The notes beneath the pieces were generated by a model. It worked only from the letters and a program-made list of their open reading frames with translations. It did not search any database and was not told where the DNA came from. Shown in pieces: positions 44,281-53,088 of a stretch of DNA of 64,000 nt. Every line of letters starts with the position of its first letter. Within the stretch, counting starts at the first letter, position 1. The position numbers were made by a program, and so were the translations under genes. Source of the stretch: Blattabacterium cuenoti (GTDB lineage Bacteria; Bacteroidota; Bacteroidia; Flavobacteriales; Blattabacteriaceae); NCBI RefSeq assembly GCF_014251255.1, contig NZ_CP059182.1, positions 496,001 through 560,000 on the forward strand, read 5' to 3'.

Positions 44281-46425
44281 ATGTCAGATCCAGTCAAAGA
44301 AATCATTTCTCTAGAAGAAGATGATCGTACTATTGTTCTAGAAACAGGGCAATTAGCCAGACAAGCAGATGGTTCCGTTATTGTAAGAACAAAAAATACA
44401 ATGTTATTAGCGACTGTCGTTGTTTCTAAAGAAATCATTCCAAATGAAATCAATTTTTTACCATTAACAGTGGATTATAGAGAAAAATATTCTGCTGGTG
44501 GAAAAATTCCTGGTGGATTTATAAAAAGAGAAGGAAGACCTTCTGATGAAGAAATTTTAACAATGAGATTAGTAGATCGTGTTTTGAGACCTACTTTTTC
44601 AGAATTTTTTAGAAGAGAAATACAGATTATGATATCTTTGCTATCATATGATAGAACAGTATTACCAGATGGATTAGCTGGATTAGCAGCATCTACTGCT
44701 TTGTCTATCGCAGGAATCCCATTTGAGGGTCCTGTATCAGAAATACGTATTATACGTGTCAATAAAAAATTTATTCTAAATCCTAATTTAGATCAATTGA
44801 AAGAAGCAGATATGGATTTAATAGTAGGAGCTTCTACAAATTCTATTCTCATGATAGAAGGAGAAATGAAAGAAATTACAGAAAGTGAATTTTTAAATGC
44901 TATTACTATTGCTCATAAAGCAATAAAAAATCAAATAAAAGCACAAATTAAACTTGTGGAAAAGTTACCAAAAAATCGTTTTTTTTTCATTGAGAATGAT
45001 TTTGATATGGAAAATTCTTTGTTAGAAAATGAAAATTTGAAAAAAAAACTATTTTCCTTCTCTTACGAAAAAATTGAAAAACTTTACCAAAGTTTTTTGG
45101 TGAAAAAAATGAGATCTATTCAAGAAAGAAAAATATTAAATAATTTCAAAAAAAATTTGTCTTTAGATGAAAGAGAAAAAAATGAAATTTTTATTCATCA
45201 ATATTATGAAGAAATGAAAAAAAAAATAATTAGACATATGATTTTGAAAAAAGGAATTAGATTGGATGGAAGAACCAATCAACAAATACGACCAATATGG
45301 AGTATTGTGGATTATCTTCCAGGAGTTCACGGATCTGCATTATTTTCAAGGGGGGATACTCAATCTTTAACTACAGTAACACTAGGATCATCTTTAGATG
45401 CTAATAGAATAGATAACGTTATTATGGAAAATCAAGAAAAATTTTATCTTCATTATAATTTTCCTCCATTTTCTACTGGAGAAATCCGTCCAATTAGAGG
45501 AGTTACTAGACGTGAAGTAGGTCATGGAAATTTAGCACAAAGATCATTAAAAAACGTTATTCCTCCTAATAATCCATATACAATTCGTGTTGTTTCTGAT
45601 ATCTTAGAATCTAATGGATCTTCTTCTATGGCAACAGTTTGTGCAGCAAGTTTAGCATTAATGGATGCAGGGATTCCTATTGAAAATCCTGTTTCCGGTA
45701 TTTCCATGGGATTATTTACAGATAAAGAAAAAAAAGTGATCATCTCTGATATTATGGGAGACGAAGATAGTTTTGGGGAAATTGATTTTAAAATAACAGG
45801 AACAAAAAATGGAATTACCGCATGTCAAATGGATGTTAAAAAAACACAAGGATTGACATATGATCTTTTAAATCAGATTTTAAATCAAGCTTTAAAAGGT
45901 CGTATGTTTATACTAAAAAAAATGCGAGAAACTTTACCAAGTTATAGAAAAAAATTGAAACCTAATGCTCCAAAAATATATACTTTAAATATTCCAAAAG
46001 ACTTCATAGGCGCAGTCATAGGATCAGGAGGAAAAGTAATTCAAGAAATACAATCTGATACAGAAACAAGTATCTTAATTGAAGAAAAGGGAGGAACAGG
46101 ATATATTGAAATTATAGGAAAGGATTCCAATAAAATAGAAAAAGCTATTAATAGAATCAAAGAGATTACTTTTGTTCCTGAAATAGGAAAAGTTTATAAA
46201 GCAAAAGTAAAATCTATAAAAGATTTTGGAGCTTTTGTGGAAATATCCAAAGGAATAGAAGGATTATTGCATATTTCTGAAATAAGATGGAAAAGGTTAA
46301 ATAATATAAAAGACGAGTTGCACGTAGGAGATATTATTGATGTCAAGTTTATGGGAATTGATGATAAAAACAAAAAAATGAAACTTTCTAGAAAAGTTCT
46401 TTTTCCTCGTCCTAAAAAAAAATAA
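44281..46425 (+). CDS. pnp: Polynucleotide phosphorylase
   Basis: 3'-5' phosphorolytic exoribonuclease. The 714-residue protein has the complete domain order. The first RNase PH domain has LTVDYREKYSAGGKIPGGF. An alpha-helical linker follows, then the second RNase PH domain with FPPFSTGEIRPI and GDEDSFGEIDFKITGT. The KH domain has IGAVIGSGGKVIQEI, and the S1 domain has KVKSIKDFGAFVEI. All are intact. It lies after rpsO and 24 bases before rpoD. With RNase Y it forms the RNA decay set seen here. Confidence 0.97.
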   Translation: MSDPVKEIISLEEDDRTIVLETGQLARQADGSVIVRTKNTMLLATVVVSKEIIPNEINFLPLTVDYREKYSAGGKIPGGFIKREGRPSDEEILTMRLVDRVLRPTFSEFFRREIQIMISLLSYDRTVLPDGLAGLAASTALSIAGIPFEGPVSEIRIIRVNKKFILNPNLDQLKEADMDLIVGASTNSILMIEGEMKEITESEFLNAITIAHKAIKNQIKAQIKLVEKLPKNRFFFIENDFDMENSLLENENLKKKLFSFSYEKIEKLYQSFLVKKMRSIQERKILNNFKKNLSLDEREKNEIFIHQYYEEMKKKIIRHMILKKGIRLDGRTNQQIRPIWSIVDYLPGVHGSALFSRGDTQSLTTVTLGSSLDANRIDNVIMENQEKFYLHYNFPPFSTGEIRPIRGVTRREVGHGNLAQRSLKNVIPPNNPYTIRVVSDILESNGSSSMATVCAASLALMDAGIPIENPVSGISMGLFTDKEKKVIISDIMGDEDSFGEIDFKITGTKNGITACQMDVKKTQGLTYDLLNQILNQALKGRMFILKKMRETLPSYRKKLKPNAPKIYTLNIPKDFIGAVIGSGGKVIQEIQSDTETSILIEEKGGTGYIEIIGKDSNKIEKAINRIKEITFVPEIGKVYKAKVKSIKDFGAFVEISKGIEGLLHISEIRWKRLNNIKDELHVGDIIDVKFMGIDDKNKKMKLSRKVLFPRPKKK

Positions 46426-46449
46426 TTCTATAAAACTTAGAAAAAAAAC

Positions 46450-47313
46450 ATGAGACAACTCAAAATTACTAAACAAGTAACTAATCGTGAATCTGAATCT
46501 TTAGATAAATATCTTCATGAGATAGGAAAAATTCCGTTATTAACACCAGAAGAAGAAGTAGAATATGCTCGTAGAGCAAGAGAAGGAGATGCATCTGCTA
46601 TAGATAAACTTGTGAATGCCAATTTACGTTTTGTTGTTTCTGTGGCAAAACAATATCAAAATCAAGGATTAAGTTTATGTGATTTAATAAACGAAGGAAA
46701 TTTAGGATTGATAAAAGGAATATTACGTTTTGATGAAACAAGAGGATTTAAATGTATTTCTTATGTTGTTTGGTGGATTAGACAAGCTATTTTACAAGCA
46801 ATAGCAGAACAATCACGATCTATTCGTCAACCTACAAACAAATTAGCTTTATTAAATAAAATACTTAAAACTCTTGCTCAATTAGAACAAGAATTACAAA
46901 GAACTCCTTCTATAAGAGAAATAGCAGAATATTTAAATATGAATGAAAAAGATGTAGAAGAATCTATAAAAAATTCAGGAAGACATGTTTCTATGGATGC
47001 TCCTTTAATAGAAGGAGAGGATTCTAATTTATATGATTTAGTTAGATCGGATGAATCTCCTCGTCCAGATGAACATCTAGAAAAAGAATCTCTTAGAAAA
47101 GACATCAAAAGAATTTTGGAAACTTTAAGTGAAAGAGAACGTCGTGTTATTATTTTGCATTTTGGTTTAAATGGATCTCCGCCAATGACATTAGAAGAAG
47201 TCGGACAATCTTGTGATTTAACAAGAGAAAGAGTCAGACAAATTGAAAGTATTGCTTTAAAAAGATTGAAACATTCTTCTAGAAGCAAAATTCTTAAGCC
47301 TTATCTGGGATAA
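46450..47313 (+). CDS. rpoD: Primary sigma factor RpoD/SigA
   Basis: 287-residue sigma-70, the short form typical of Bacteroidota that lacks region 1.1. It begins with MRQLKITKQVTNRESESLDKY-type sequence, with region 1.2 LDKYLHEIGKIPLL. Region 2 follows: NLRFVVSVAKQYQNQGLSL, and GFKCISYVVWWIRQAILQA with the -10-melting aromatics. Region 4 is DLTRERVRQIESIALKRLK. It would read the TAnnTTTG -7 promoters noted in this window. tRNA-Arg lies six bases downstream on the opposite strand. Confidence 0.97.
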   Translation: MRQLKITKQVTNRESESLDKYLHEIGKIPLLTPEEEVEYARRAREGDASAIDKLVNANLRFVVSVAKQYQNQGLSLCDLINEGNLGLIKGILRFDETRGFKCISYVVWWIRQAILQAIAEQSRSIRQPTNKLALLNKILKTLAQLEQELQRTPSIREIAEYLNMNEKDVEESIKNSGRHVSMDAPLIEGEDSNLYDLVRSDESPRPDEHLEKESLRKDIKRILETLSERERRVIILHFGLNGSPPMTLEEVGQSCDLTRERVRQIESIALKRLKHSSRSKILKPYLG

Positions 47314-47319
47314 AAAAAA

Positions 47320-47393
47320 AGACCTCGAAGGGATTTGAACCCATAATCTTCTGATCCGTAGTCAGATGCTTTATCCAATTAAGCTACGAGGCC
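47320..47393 (-). tRNA. tRNA-Arg (ACG)
   Basis: A 74-base cloverleaf on the minus strand. The acceptor stem GGCCTCG pairs with CGAGGTC (one G-T pair at position 2). The D arm is GCTT/AAGC, and the anticodon arm TCTGA-CTACGGA-TCAGA gives anticodon ACG. The T arm ATGGG-TTCAAAT-CCCTT closes with one wobble. A34 would be edited to inosine by TadA. The discriminator base is T as written, and CCA is not encoded. It follows tpiA by 33 bases and is likely processed from the same transcript. Confidence 0.93.
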
Positions 47394-47426
47394 TATCATT
47401 ATGTGAATATATAAAAAAAATATTTT

Positions 47427-48185
47427 TTAGGATAAAAGTATTTTTAAAAATTTTTCTATTTGAAGTGAAGAATTTCCAACAAGACCTCCATCTATATCTT
47501 CTTTAGAAAAAATATTTCTTGCATTAGTATCGTTTATACTTCCTCCATACAAAATATGGATTTTTTTTGATATTTTTTCTCCATATTTGTCTAAAAATAA
47601 AGTACGAATATACTTATGCATTTTTTGAACTTGTTCAGGAGTAGCTGTTTCCCCTGTTCCAATAGCCCATATAGGTTCGTATGCAATAATAAAATTGCTA
47701 ATTTTTTCTGAAGTACATTGAAATACAGTTTCTTCTAACTGATTTTTAACAACGATAAACTGTTCTTTTCTTTTTCTTTCAAAAAATGTTTCTCCAACAC
47801 AAAAAATAATGTTTAATCCATATTTTAAAGAAATATGAATTTTTTTTAGTAAAATGTCATTTGTTTCGGAAAAATATTTTTTCCGTTCGCTATGTCCTAA
47901 TATTACTTGTTTAATTCCTATAGATCTTAGCATAGAGGCAGATACTTCTCCCGTATAAGGTCCATTTTCCATTTGATGAACGTTCTGAGCAGCAACATTT
48001 AAAGAAGTCCCTTGTAAAATCTGATTCGAAATTTGTAAAAAAGGAAAAGATGGTGCAATAATAACCTTTTTTTTGTAATTTATTTTTTTATCAAAAAAAA
48101 TTTTTAGTAAATCTCTAAGAAAAGAAGTCGTTTCATAGAAATCATGATTCATCTTCCAATTTGCAATTACAATCTTTTTTTTCAT
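47427..48185 (-). CDS. tpiA: Triosephosphate isomerase
   Basis: Interconverts dihydroxyacetone phosphate and glyceraldehyde 3-phosphate. From the ATG at 48185 the protein is 252 residues, beginning KKKIVIANWKMN with catalytic Lys11. The catalytic histidine is in ILGHSERKKYF, the catalytic glutamate in AYEPIWAIGTG, and the phosphate loop in ILYGGSI. The frame is open upstream to 48251, but the extra 22 residues are not part of the family. tRNA-Arg is just downstream. Confidence 0.96.
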   Translation of the reverse strand: MKKKIVIANWKMNHDFYETTSFLRDLLKIFFDKKINYKKKVIIAPSFPFLQISNQILQGTSLNVAAQNVHQMENGPYTGEVSASMLRSIGIKQVILGHSERKKYFSETNDILLKKIHISLKYGLNIIFCVGETFFERKRKEQFIVVKNQLEETVFQCTSEKISNFIIAYEPIWAIGTGETATPEQVQKMHKYIRTLFLDKYGEKISKKIHILYGGSINDTNARNIFSKEDIDGGLVGNSSLQIEKFLKILLS

Positions 48186-48270
48186 TTTAATTAATTCTTC
48201 TATTCTTTCTTTTTTTCGAGTTTTAGTGTGTGTCTCTAGTAGGAGAGTCAAAGTAAAAAAGAGATAAATT

Positions 48271-48789
48271 CTAATTCATTTTCATTTTTTCTATATCTCT
48301 ATTCTTAGAGAGTAAAAAGATTATCATTTTTAACATTTTTAAATAAAATTTTTCCAAATCTTTAGATTTAGAAAGAAAATTTTTTTTTTTTTTACAAGAT
48401 AAAATGTTTTCTACAATTGTATCTATTGATAATCCATCATTGATTTCTTCTTTATCGTTCCAATTTTTAATTGGATTTAATTGTTTGTTATATATATTTA
48501 AAATTTTAGAATGTGAAATCTTTCTTTTCAAAGAAGAAGAAAAATTTAATTTTATTAATGTTATTATAATGTAATTAATAACATCTAGATATGTATCTAT
48601 AATGTTTTCTTCTTTTACTTTTGTATTTCCTTTTTTTTGAATATTTTGTATACGTAAAATTTTTATAAAAATTTGATCTATCATAGAAGAAATTTTTAAA
48701 AATTTCCATGATAAATCATAATCTTTTAATTTTTCTTTAAATAATTTTTTACATTTTTCAATGATAAAATCAATGAAAATATGATTCAT
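48271..48789 (-). CDS. DUF1599 domain protein (nucleotide-modification associated domain)
   Basis: 172 residues resembling DUF1599. Two repeats of the family pattern can be seen: LKDYDLSWKFLKISSMIDQIFIK near residue 20 and a weaker DEEI-like copy after residue 110. The function is unknown; the family is linked in the literature to nucleotide modification only by association. Its reading frame crosses a run of 14 A (coding strand; 48380-48393), giving K133-K136, after which about 35 residues remain. tpiA, DUF1599 and folP are usual neighbours in flavobacteria. It diverges from folP with a 48-base gap. Confidence 0.82.
   Translation of the reverse strand: MNHIFIDFIIEKCKKLFKEKLKDYDLSWKFLKISSMIDQIFIKILRIQNIQKKGNTKVKEENIIDTYLDVINYIIITLIKLNFSSSLKRKISHSKILNIYNKQLNPIKNWNDKEEINDGLSIDTIVENILSCKKKKNFLSKSKDLEKFYLKMLKMIIFLLSKNRDIEKMKMN
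48380..48393 (-). repeat. A14 homopolymer inside the DUF1599 coding region
   Basis: Fourteen T on the plus strand, read as fourteen A on the coding strand. The frame stays open across it as written (Cys, four Lys, Asn, Phe). It is the longest single-base run I noticed in a coding region here. Confidence 0.92.
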
Positions 48790-48837
48790 ATCATTTAATT
48801 TTATTAATTGATAAATTACAAAAAATAGTTTTAATTA

Positions 48838-49683
48838 ATGATAATTAATTGCGCAGGATCTTTATTATGTTTCAATAAACCAAAAATTATGGGAATAGTA
48901 AATGTAACTCCTGATTCCTTTTATGATGGAGGAAAATTAAATTCAGAATCCAAAATATTACAACATGTAGAATCTCTATTAAATGAAGGTTCTGATTTTA
49001 TAGATATTGGAGGTTGTTCTACTCGTCCAGGAGCTAAATTTCCAACAGAAAAAGAAGAGATCAAACGAATAATTAGTCCTATTCGTTCTATATTAAAGAC
49101 ATTTCCAAATACTAGAATATCTATAGATACTTTTCGTAGTAAAGTAGCAGAAATAGCAGTAAAGGAAGGAGTTGTCATGATAAATGACATATCTGGAGGA
49201 ATGTTAGATAAAAACATGTTTTTTCTTTTGAAGAAACTGAAAATTCCATATATATTAACTCATATGCATCATCATCATATAAATAGAAAAAAAATTTCTA
49301 ATTCTGAAAAAATTAAAAAAAATATTAATCCAATTATAGAAATCAATCATTTTTTTTCTAAAAAAATTTATTATTTGAAACAATATGGAATAAATGATCT
49401 AATTTTAGATCCTGGATTTTGTTTTGGAAAAACATTGGAACAAAATTTTCAATTATTAAAACATTTGTCTCTATTAGGATTTGAAGATCATTTAATTTTA
49501 ATTGGTGTTTCTAGAAAATCTATGATTCAAAATATTCTAAAAATTTCTTCTAAAGAATCATTAAATGCTACTTCTATCATTCATACTTTATCTCTGTTAA
49601 AGGGAGTTAAATTATTACGAGTACATGACGTAAAAGAAGCTGTAGAATGTATCAAATTAGTTCAATATTATGAAGAAATATAA
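48838..49683 (+). CDS. folP: Dihydropteroate synthase
   Basis: Joins p-aminobenzoate to the pterin diphosphate in folate synthesis. The 281-residue TIM barrel shows both signatures, IMGIVNVTPDSFYDGG and DIGGCSTRPGAK. SIDTFRSKVAE and ILDPGFCFGKT follow, with GVSRKSMI near residue 223. It overlaps nothing and is 27 bases from the cdaA start. The folP-cdaA order is conserved in Bacteroidota. The pathway link with the frameshifted cyclo-ligase gene is notable, since both act on folates. Confidence 0.96.
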   Translation: MIINCAGSLLCFNKPKIMGIVNVTPDSFYDGGKLNSESKILQHVESLLNEGSDFIDIGGCSTRPGAKFPTEKEEIKRIISPIRSILKTFPNTRISIDTFRSKVAEIAVKEGVVMINDISGGMLDKNMFFLLKKLKIPYILTHMHHHHINRKKISNSEKIKKNINPIIEINHFFSKKIYYLKQYGINDLILDPGFCFGKTLEQNFQLLKHLSLLGFEDHLILIGVSRKSMIQNILKISSKESLNATSIIHTLSLLKGVKLLRVHDVKEAVECIKLVQYYEEI

Positions 49684-49710
49684 TTTTTTCATAAAAAAAC
49701 TTAATTATTT

Positions 49711-50506
49711 ATGAATCCATTTTTTTTATTTTATATTTTTTTTTAGAATTTCTTTCATTGATATTTTAGATATTTTTTTAGTAGCTATTATTTTATTACA
49801 AGTATATAGACTTGTTTATAACACAGCTGCTTTAAATATTTTTTATGGAATTATTGCTACTTTCATTTTTTGGAAAATAGTAGAAATGTACAAAATGAAA
49901 CTTCTTAGCATAGTTATAAGTGCTTTTTTTAAAGGAGGTTTCTTAGCTTTAATTATCTTATTTCAACCAGAAATAAGAAAATTTCTTCTTATAGTTGGGA
50001 GCAGAATTTTTTTTAAAAAATTTGTTTTTTCTCTATTCGAAAAATCTGAAGTTACTTCTTCAGTAAAAACTGAAACTATAGATAGTATTGTAAAAGCTTG
50101 TGCTATTTTTTCGGGAGATAAAACAGGAGGATTGATTGTGATTCAATTACATCAGGATCTAAAAGAATTTATCCAAAATGGAGATGAAATGGATGCCAAA
50201 ATTAATATTCCTATTTTAGAAAGTATTTTCTATAAAAATAGTCCGTTACATGATGGTGCTGTTGTTGTAAGAAAAAATAAAATTGTGAGAACAAGAGCTA
50301 TATTACCAGTATCTTATAATAAAGAAATTCCATCTCGTTTAGGTCTTCGTCATAGAGCTGCTATTGGATTATCTGAAAAAACAGACGCAATATGTCTCGT
50401 TATTTCTGAAGAAACTGGTTATATATCTTATATAAAAGATCAAAATAGAACAGTCATTACTAACATAAATCATCTAAAAATGAAACTTGAAGAAGATTTA
50501 CTTTGA
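49711..50506 (+). CDS. cdaA: Diadenylate cyclase CdaA, 5' end out of frame by one base
   Basis: Membrane-bound enzyme that makes cyclic di-AMP. The catalytic DAC domain is intact, with DGAVVVRKNKIVRTR and RHRAAIGLSEKTDA. The membrane segment FIDILDIFLVAIILLQ and the next two helices lie in the same frame upstream of the first in-frame ATG (49886). The only fitting start, ATG at 49711 (MNPFF), is in another frame and stops at 49744. A T8 run (49720-49727) or T9 run (49736-49744) lacking one T would join them into 264 residues, the normal length. A shortened protein starting at 49886, or a non-ATG start, is also possible. Confidence 0.83.
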
Positions 50507-50563
50507 CTTTTTTTTTAAAATTTTAAAATACTTTGTATTTATATATAAATATTTTATATAAAA

Positions 50564-51877
50564 ATGAACATAAAAAATTTATATAATTTATATACTATTT
50601 CTTCTGGAGTAGAAATAAATAGTAAAAAAGTAAAAAAAGGTTCTATTTTCTTTGCTTTGAAAGGAAAAAATTTTAATGGAAACCAATTTGCTAATGAAGC
50701 CATTTCAAATGGAGCAATGATGTCAATAGTAGATGATCCAAGATACACTTTTCCTTTTAAAAATATTTTTTTTGTAAAAAATACTTTGTTTTCTTTGCAA
50801 GAATTAGCAAAGTATCATAGATTACAACTTCAAAATATTCCTATTATTGCTATTACTGGAAGTAATGGAAAAACAACAACTAAAGAATTAACAGCAGCTA
50901 TTTTAGCTGAAAAATATAATCTTGTTCATTCTACTAATGAAAATTTCAATAATCATATAGGAATTCCATTGACGATTCTATCTATGTCTAAAAAGACACA
51001 AATTTCTGTGATAGAAATAGGAGCTAATCATGAAAAAGAAATAGAAAAAATGTGTTCTATAATTAATCCAGACTATGGATATATAACTAATTTTGGAAAA
51101 GCTCATTTAGAAGGATTTAAAGATATGAAAGGAGTGATTCGTGGAAAATTAGAATTATACGATTTTTTAAAAAAAAATAAAAAAAAAGTTTTTGTAAATG
51201 GAGATGATCCCATTCAATTAACTAATAGTTTAGGAATGAATAGATATATTTTCTCTGAAAAATATAATTCATATGTAAATGTAAAAATTAAATATTCATG
51301 GAATCAAAAAAATTTAACATCTATTTTAGATTTGAATAATCTACAAATAGTATCCAAATTAATAGGAAACTATAATTTATACAATATAGCTTCTGCCATA
51401 ACTATTGGGAATTATTTTCAAGTTTCTTTAAAAAAAATTAAAAAAGCTGTGGAAAAGTATGTTCCCAACAATTATAGATCTCAAATTTTTCAAAAAAAAA
51501 ATATAAAAATTATTATGGATTGCTATAATGCCAATCCTACTAGTATGAAGAATGCTCTCACATATTTTAATAATCAAATTGAAGGTAAAAAAATAGCTAT
51601 ATTGGGAGATATGGATGAATTAGGTTTTTCTTCTAAAGAAGAACATCAAAAAATTATTTTTTATCTAGAAAAAAGTAATATCAACACAGTTTTTTTAATT
51701 GGAGAAATGTTTTTTCACACTACTATTAAAACTTCTGATAAAGTGAAAAAGTTTTTTAATAAAAATATTTTTATACAGTGTATAAACAATTATTGTTCTA
51801 TTATTCTTAATACAGATTATCTTCTCATTAAAGGTTCTAGAAAAAACTATTTAGAAAGTATAATAGATTTAATCTAA
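50564..51877 (+). CDS. murF: UDP-MurNAc-tripeptide:D-Ala-D-Ala ligase MurF
   Basis: Mur ligase that adds D-Ala-D-Ala (from Ddl) to UDP-MurNAc-tripeptide. The 437-residue protein has the MurF N-terminal domain, with GSIFFALKGKNFNGN. The ATP-binding P-loop is TGSNGKTTTKE near residue 107. IEIGANHEKEIE lies near residue 148 and NFGKAHLEGF near residue 180. The C-terminal domain has MDCYNANPTSMKNAL. No gap or frameshift is seen. A pdhA promoter overlaps the region just after its stop. Confidence 0.96.
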   Translation: MNIKNLYNLYTISSGVEINSKKVKKGSIFFALKGKNFNGNQFANEAISNGAMMSIVDDPRYTFPFKNIFFVKNTLFSLQELAKYHRLQLQNIPIIAITGSNGKTTTKELTAAILAEKYNLVHSTNENFNNHIGIPLTILSMSKKTQISVIEIGANHEKEIEKMCSIINPDYGYITNFGKAHLEGFKDMKGVIRGKLELYDFLKKNKKKVFVNGDDPIQLTNSLGMNRYIFSEKYNSYVNVKIKYSWNQKNLTSILDLNNLQIVSKLIGNYNLYNIASAITIGNYFQVSLKKIKKAVEKYVPNNYRSQIFQKKNIKIIMDCYNANPTSMKNALTYFNNQIEGKKIAILGDMDELGFSSKEEHQKIIFYLEKSNINTVFLIGEMFFHTTIKTSDKVKKFFNKNIFIQCINNYCSIILNTDYLLIKGSRKNYLESIIDLI

Positions 51878-51882
51878 ATTTG

Positions 51883-51913
51883 TTGTAGATTTATATCTTA
51901 AAGATTAAATTTG
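51883..51913 (+). promoter_or_regulatory. Bacteroidota-type promoter for pdhA
   Basis: TTG (51883-51885), 20 bases, then TAAATTTG (51906-51913): a full match to the -33/-7 consensus. A second TAAATTTG overlaps the murF end (51875-51882). The pdhA ATG is 40 bases after the -7 box, giving a leader of about 33 bases. Confidence 0.55.
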
Positions 51914-51953
51914 TATGCGAAAAAAACTTCATAATTCATAAAATTTTTCTTTT

Positions 51954-52955
51954 ATGAAAGAAATTACCACAGAAACCTATTTGAAGTGGTTTAAAGATAT
52001 GTCTTTTTGGAGAAAATTTGAGGACAAATGTCGTTCCCTATATTTAAAACAGAAAATAAGAGGTTTTTTGCATTTATATAACGGGCAAGAGGCACTTCCT
52101 GCAGGATTAATTCATGCTATGGATTTATCTAAAGATAAAATGATAACGGCTTACCGATGTCATATTTTTCCCATTTCTATGGGAGTGGATCCAAAAAAAA
52201 TCATGGCAGAACTTTTAGGAAAATCTACAGGAACTTCTCACGGAATGGGAGGTTCTATGCATATATTCAGTAAAAAACATCGTTTTTATGGAGGACATGG
52301 AATAGTAGGAGGTCAAATTCCATTAGGAGCTGGAATTGCTTTTGCCGATAAATATTTTAACAGAGATTCTGTAACTATTACACTTATGGGAGATGGGGCT
52401 GTAAGACAAGGTTCTTTACATGAAACTTTTAATATGTCCATGATATGGAAACTTCCTGTTGTTTTCATATGCGAAAATAATCAATATGCTATGGGAACAT
52501 CTGTAAAAAGAAGCACCAATATGAAAGAAATTTATCAAATAGGTTTTGCATATGGAATGCCATCTTATCCTGTAGATGGAATGGATCCTGAAAAAATAGC
52601 AAAAATAGCTTTTTCTGCTATTGAAAGAGCTAGAAGGGGAGATGGTTCTACATTTATAGAAGTTAAGACTTACAGATATAGAGGTCATTCAATGTCTGAT
52701 GCAGAATCATATCGTAGTAAGGAAGAAATTCATTTCTATAAAAAAAAGGATCCCATTTTGAAATTAAAAAATATTATTATTAGAAATCAATGGGAAACTA
52801 TAGAAAATCTAAATTCTATTGAAAATGAAATAAAAAAAGAAGTAGAATCTTGTGTTGAATTTGCAGAAAAATCGGATCCTCCTTCTTTAGAAGAAATGTA
52901 TAATGTTGTTTATAACGAGACAAATTATCCTTTTTTAGATAAAGTGATCCAGTGA
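51954..52955 (+). CDS. pdhA: Pyruvate dehydrogenase E1 component, alpha subunit
   Basis: Thiamine-diphosphate subunit of the heterotetrameric E1. The TPP/Mg motif GDGAVRQGSLHETFN lies near residue 141 and ends about 30 residues later in ENNQYAMGT. RCHIFPISMGV binds near the cofactor, and the phosphorylation-loop-like RYRGHSMSDAESYR lies near residue 241. Length is 333 residues, as expected. The beta subunit gene (pdhB) is not next to it; in flavobacteria pdhA-pdhC are paired and pdhB is elsewhere. E3 is lpdA at 3624. Confidence 0.95.
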   Translation: MKEITTETYLKWFKDMSFWRKFEDKCRSLYLKQKIRGFLHLYNGQEALPAGLIHAMDLSKDKMITAYRCHIFPISMGVDPKKIMAELLGKSTGTSHGMGGSMHIFSKKHRFYGGHGIVGGQIPLGAGIAFADKYFNRDSVTITLMGDGAVRQGSLHETFNMSMIWKLPVVFICENNQYAMGTSVKRSTNMKEIYQIGFAYGMPSYPVDGMDPEKIAKIAFSAIERARRGDGSTFIEVKTYRYRGHSMSDAESYRSKEEIHFYKKKDPILKLKNIIIRNQWETIENLNSIENEIKKEVESCVEFAEKSDPPSLEEMYNVVYNETNYPFLDKVIQ

Positions 52956-53088
52956 TTCGATTTTATTCATTCCATCCATACATACATATAAAGAAACAGA
53001 AGAAAACAAAACATAGGAGGAGTAGAGTAATATAGTAAAGTAACATACATAATAAATAATATATAAAATAAATATCTGAAAAAAAAGA

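Noticed and set aside
46878-47288. 136-codon minus-strand open frame inside rpoD
   Set aside because: It is antisense to conserved sigma regions 3 and 4, and its Ser/Leu-rich product matches no family I know. It is best explained as the codon shadow of rpoD.
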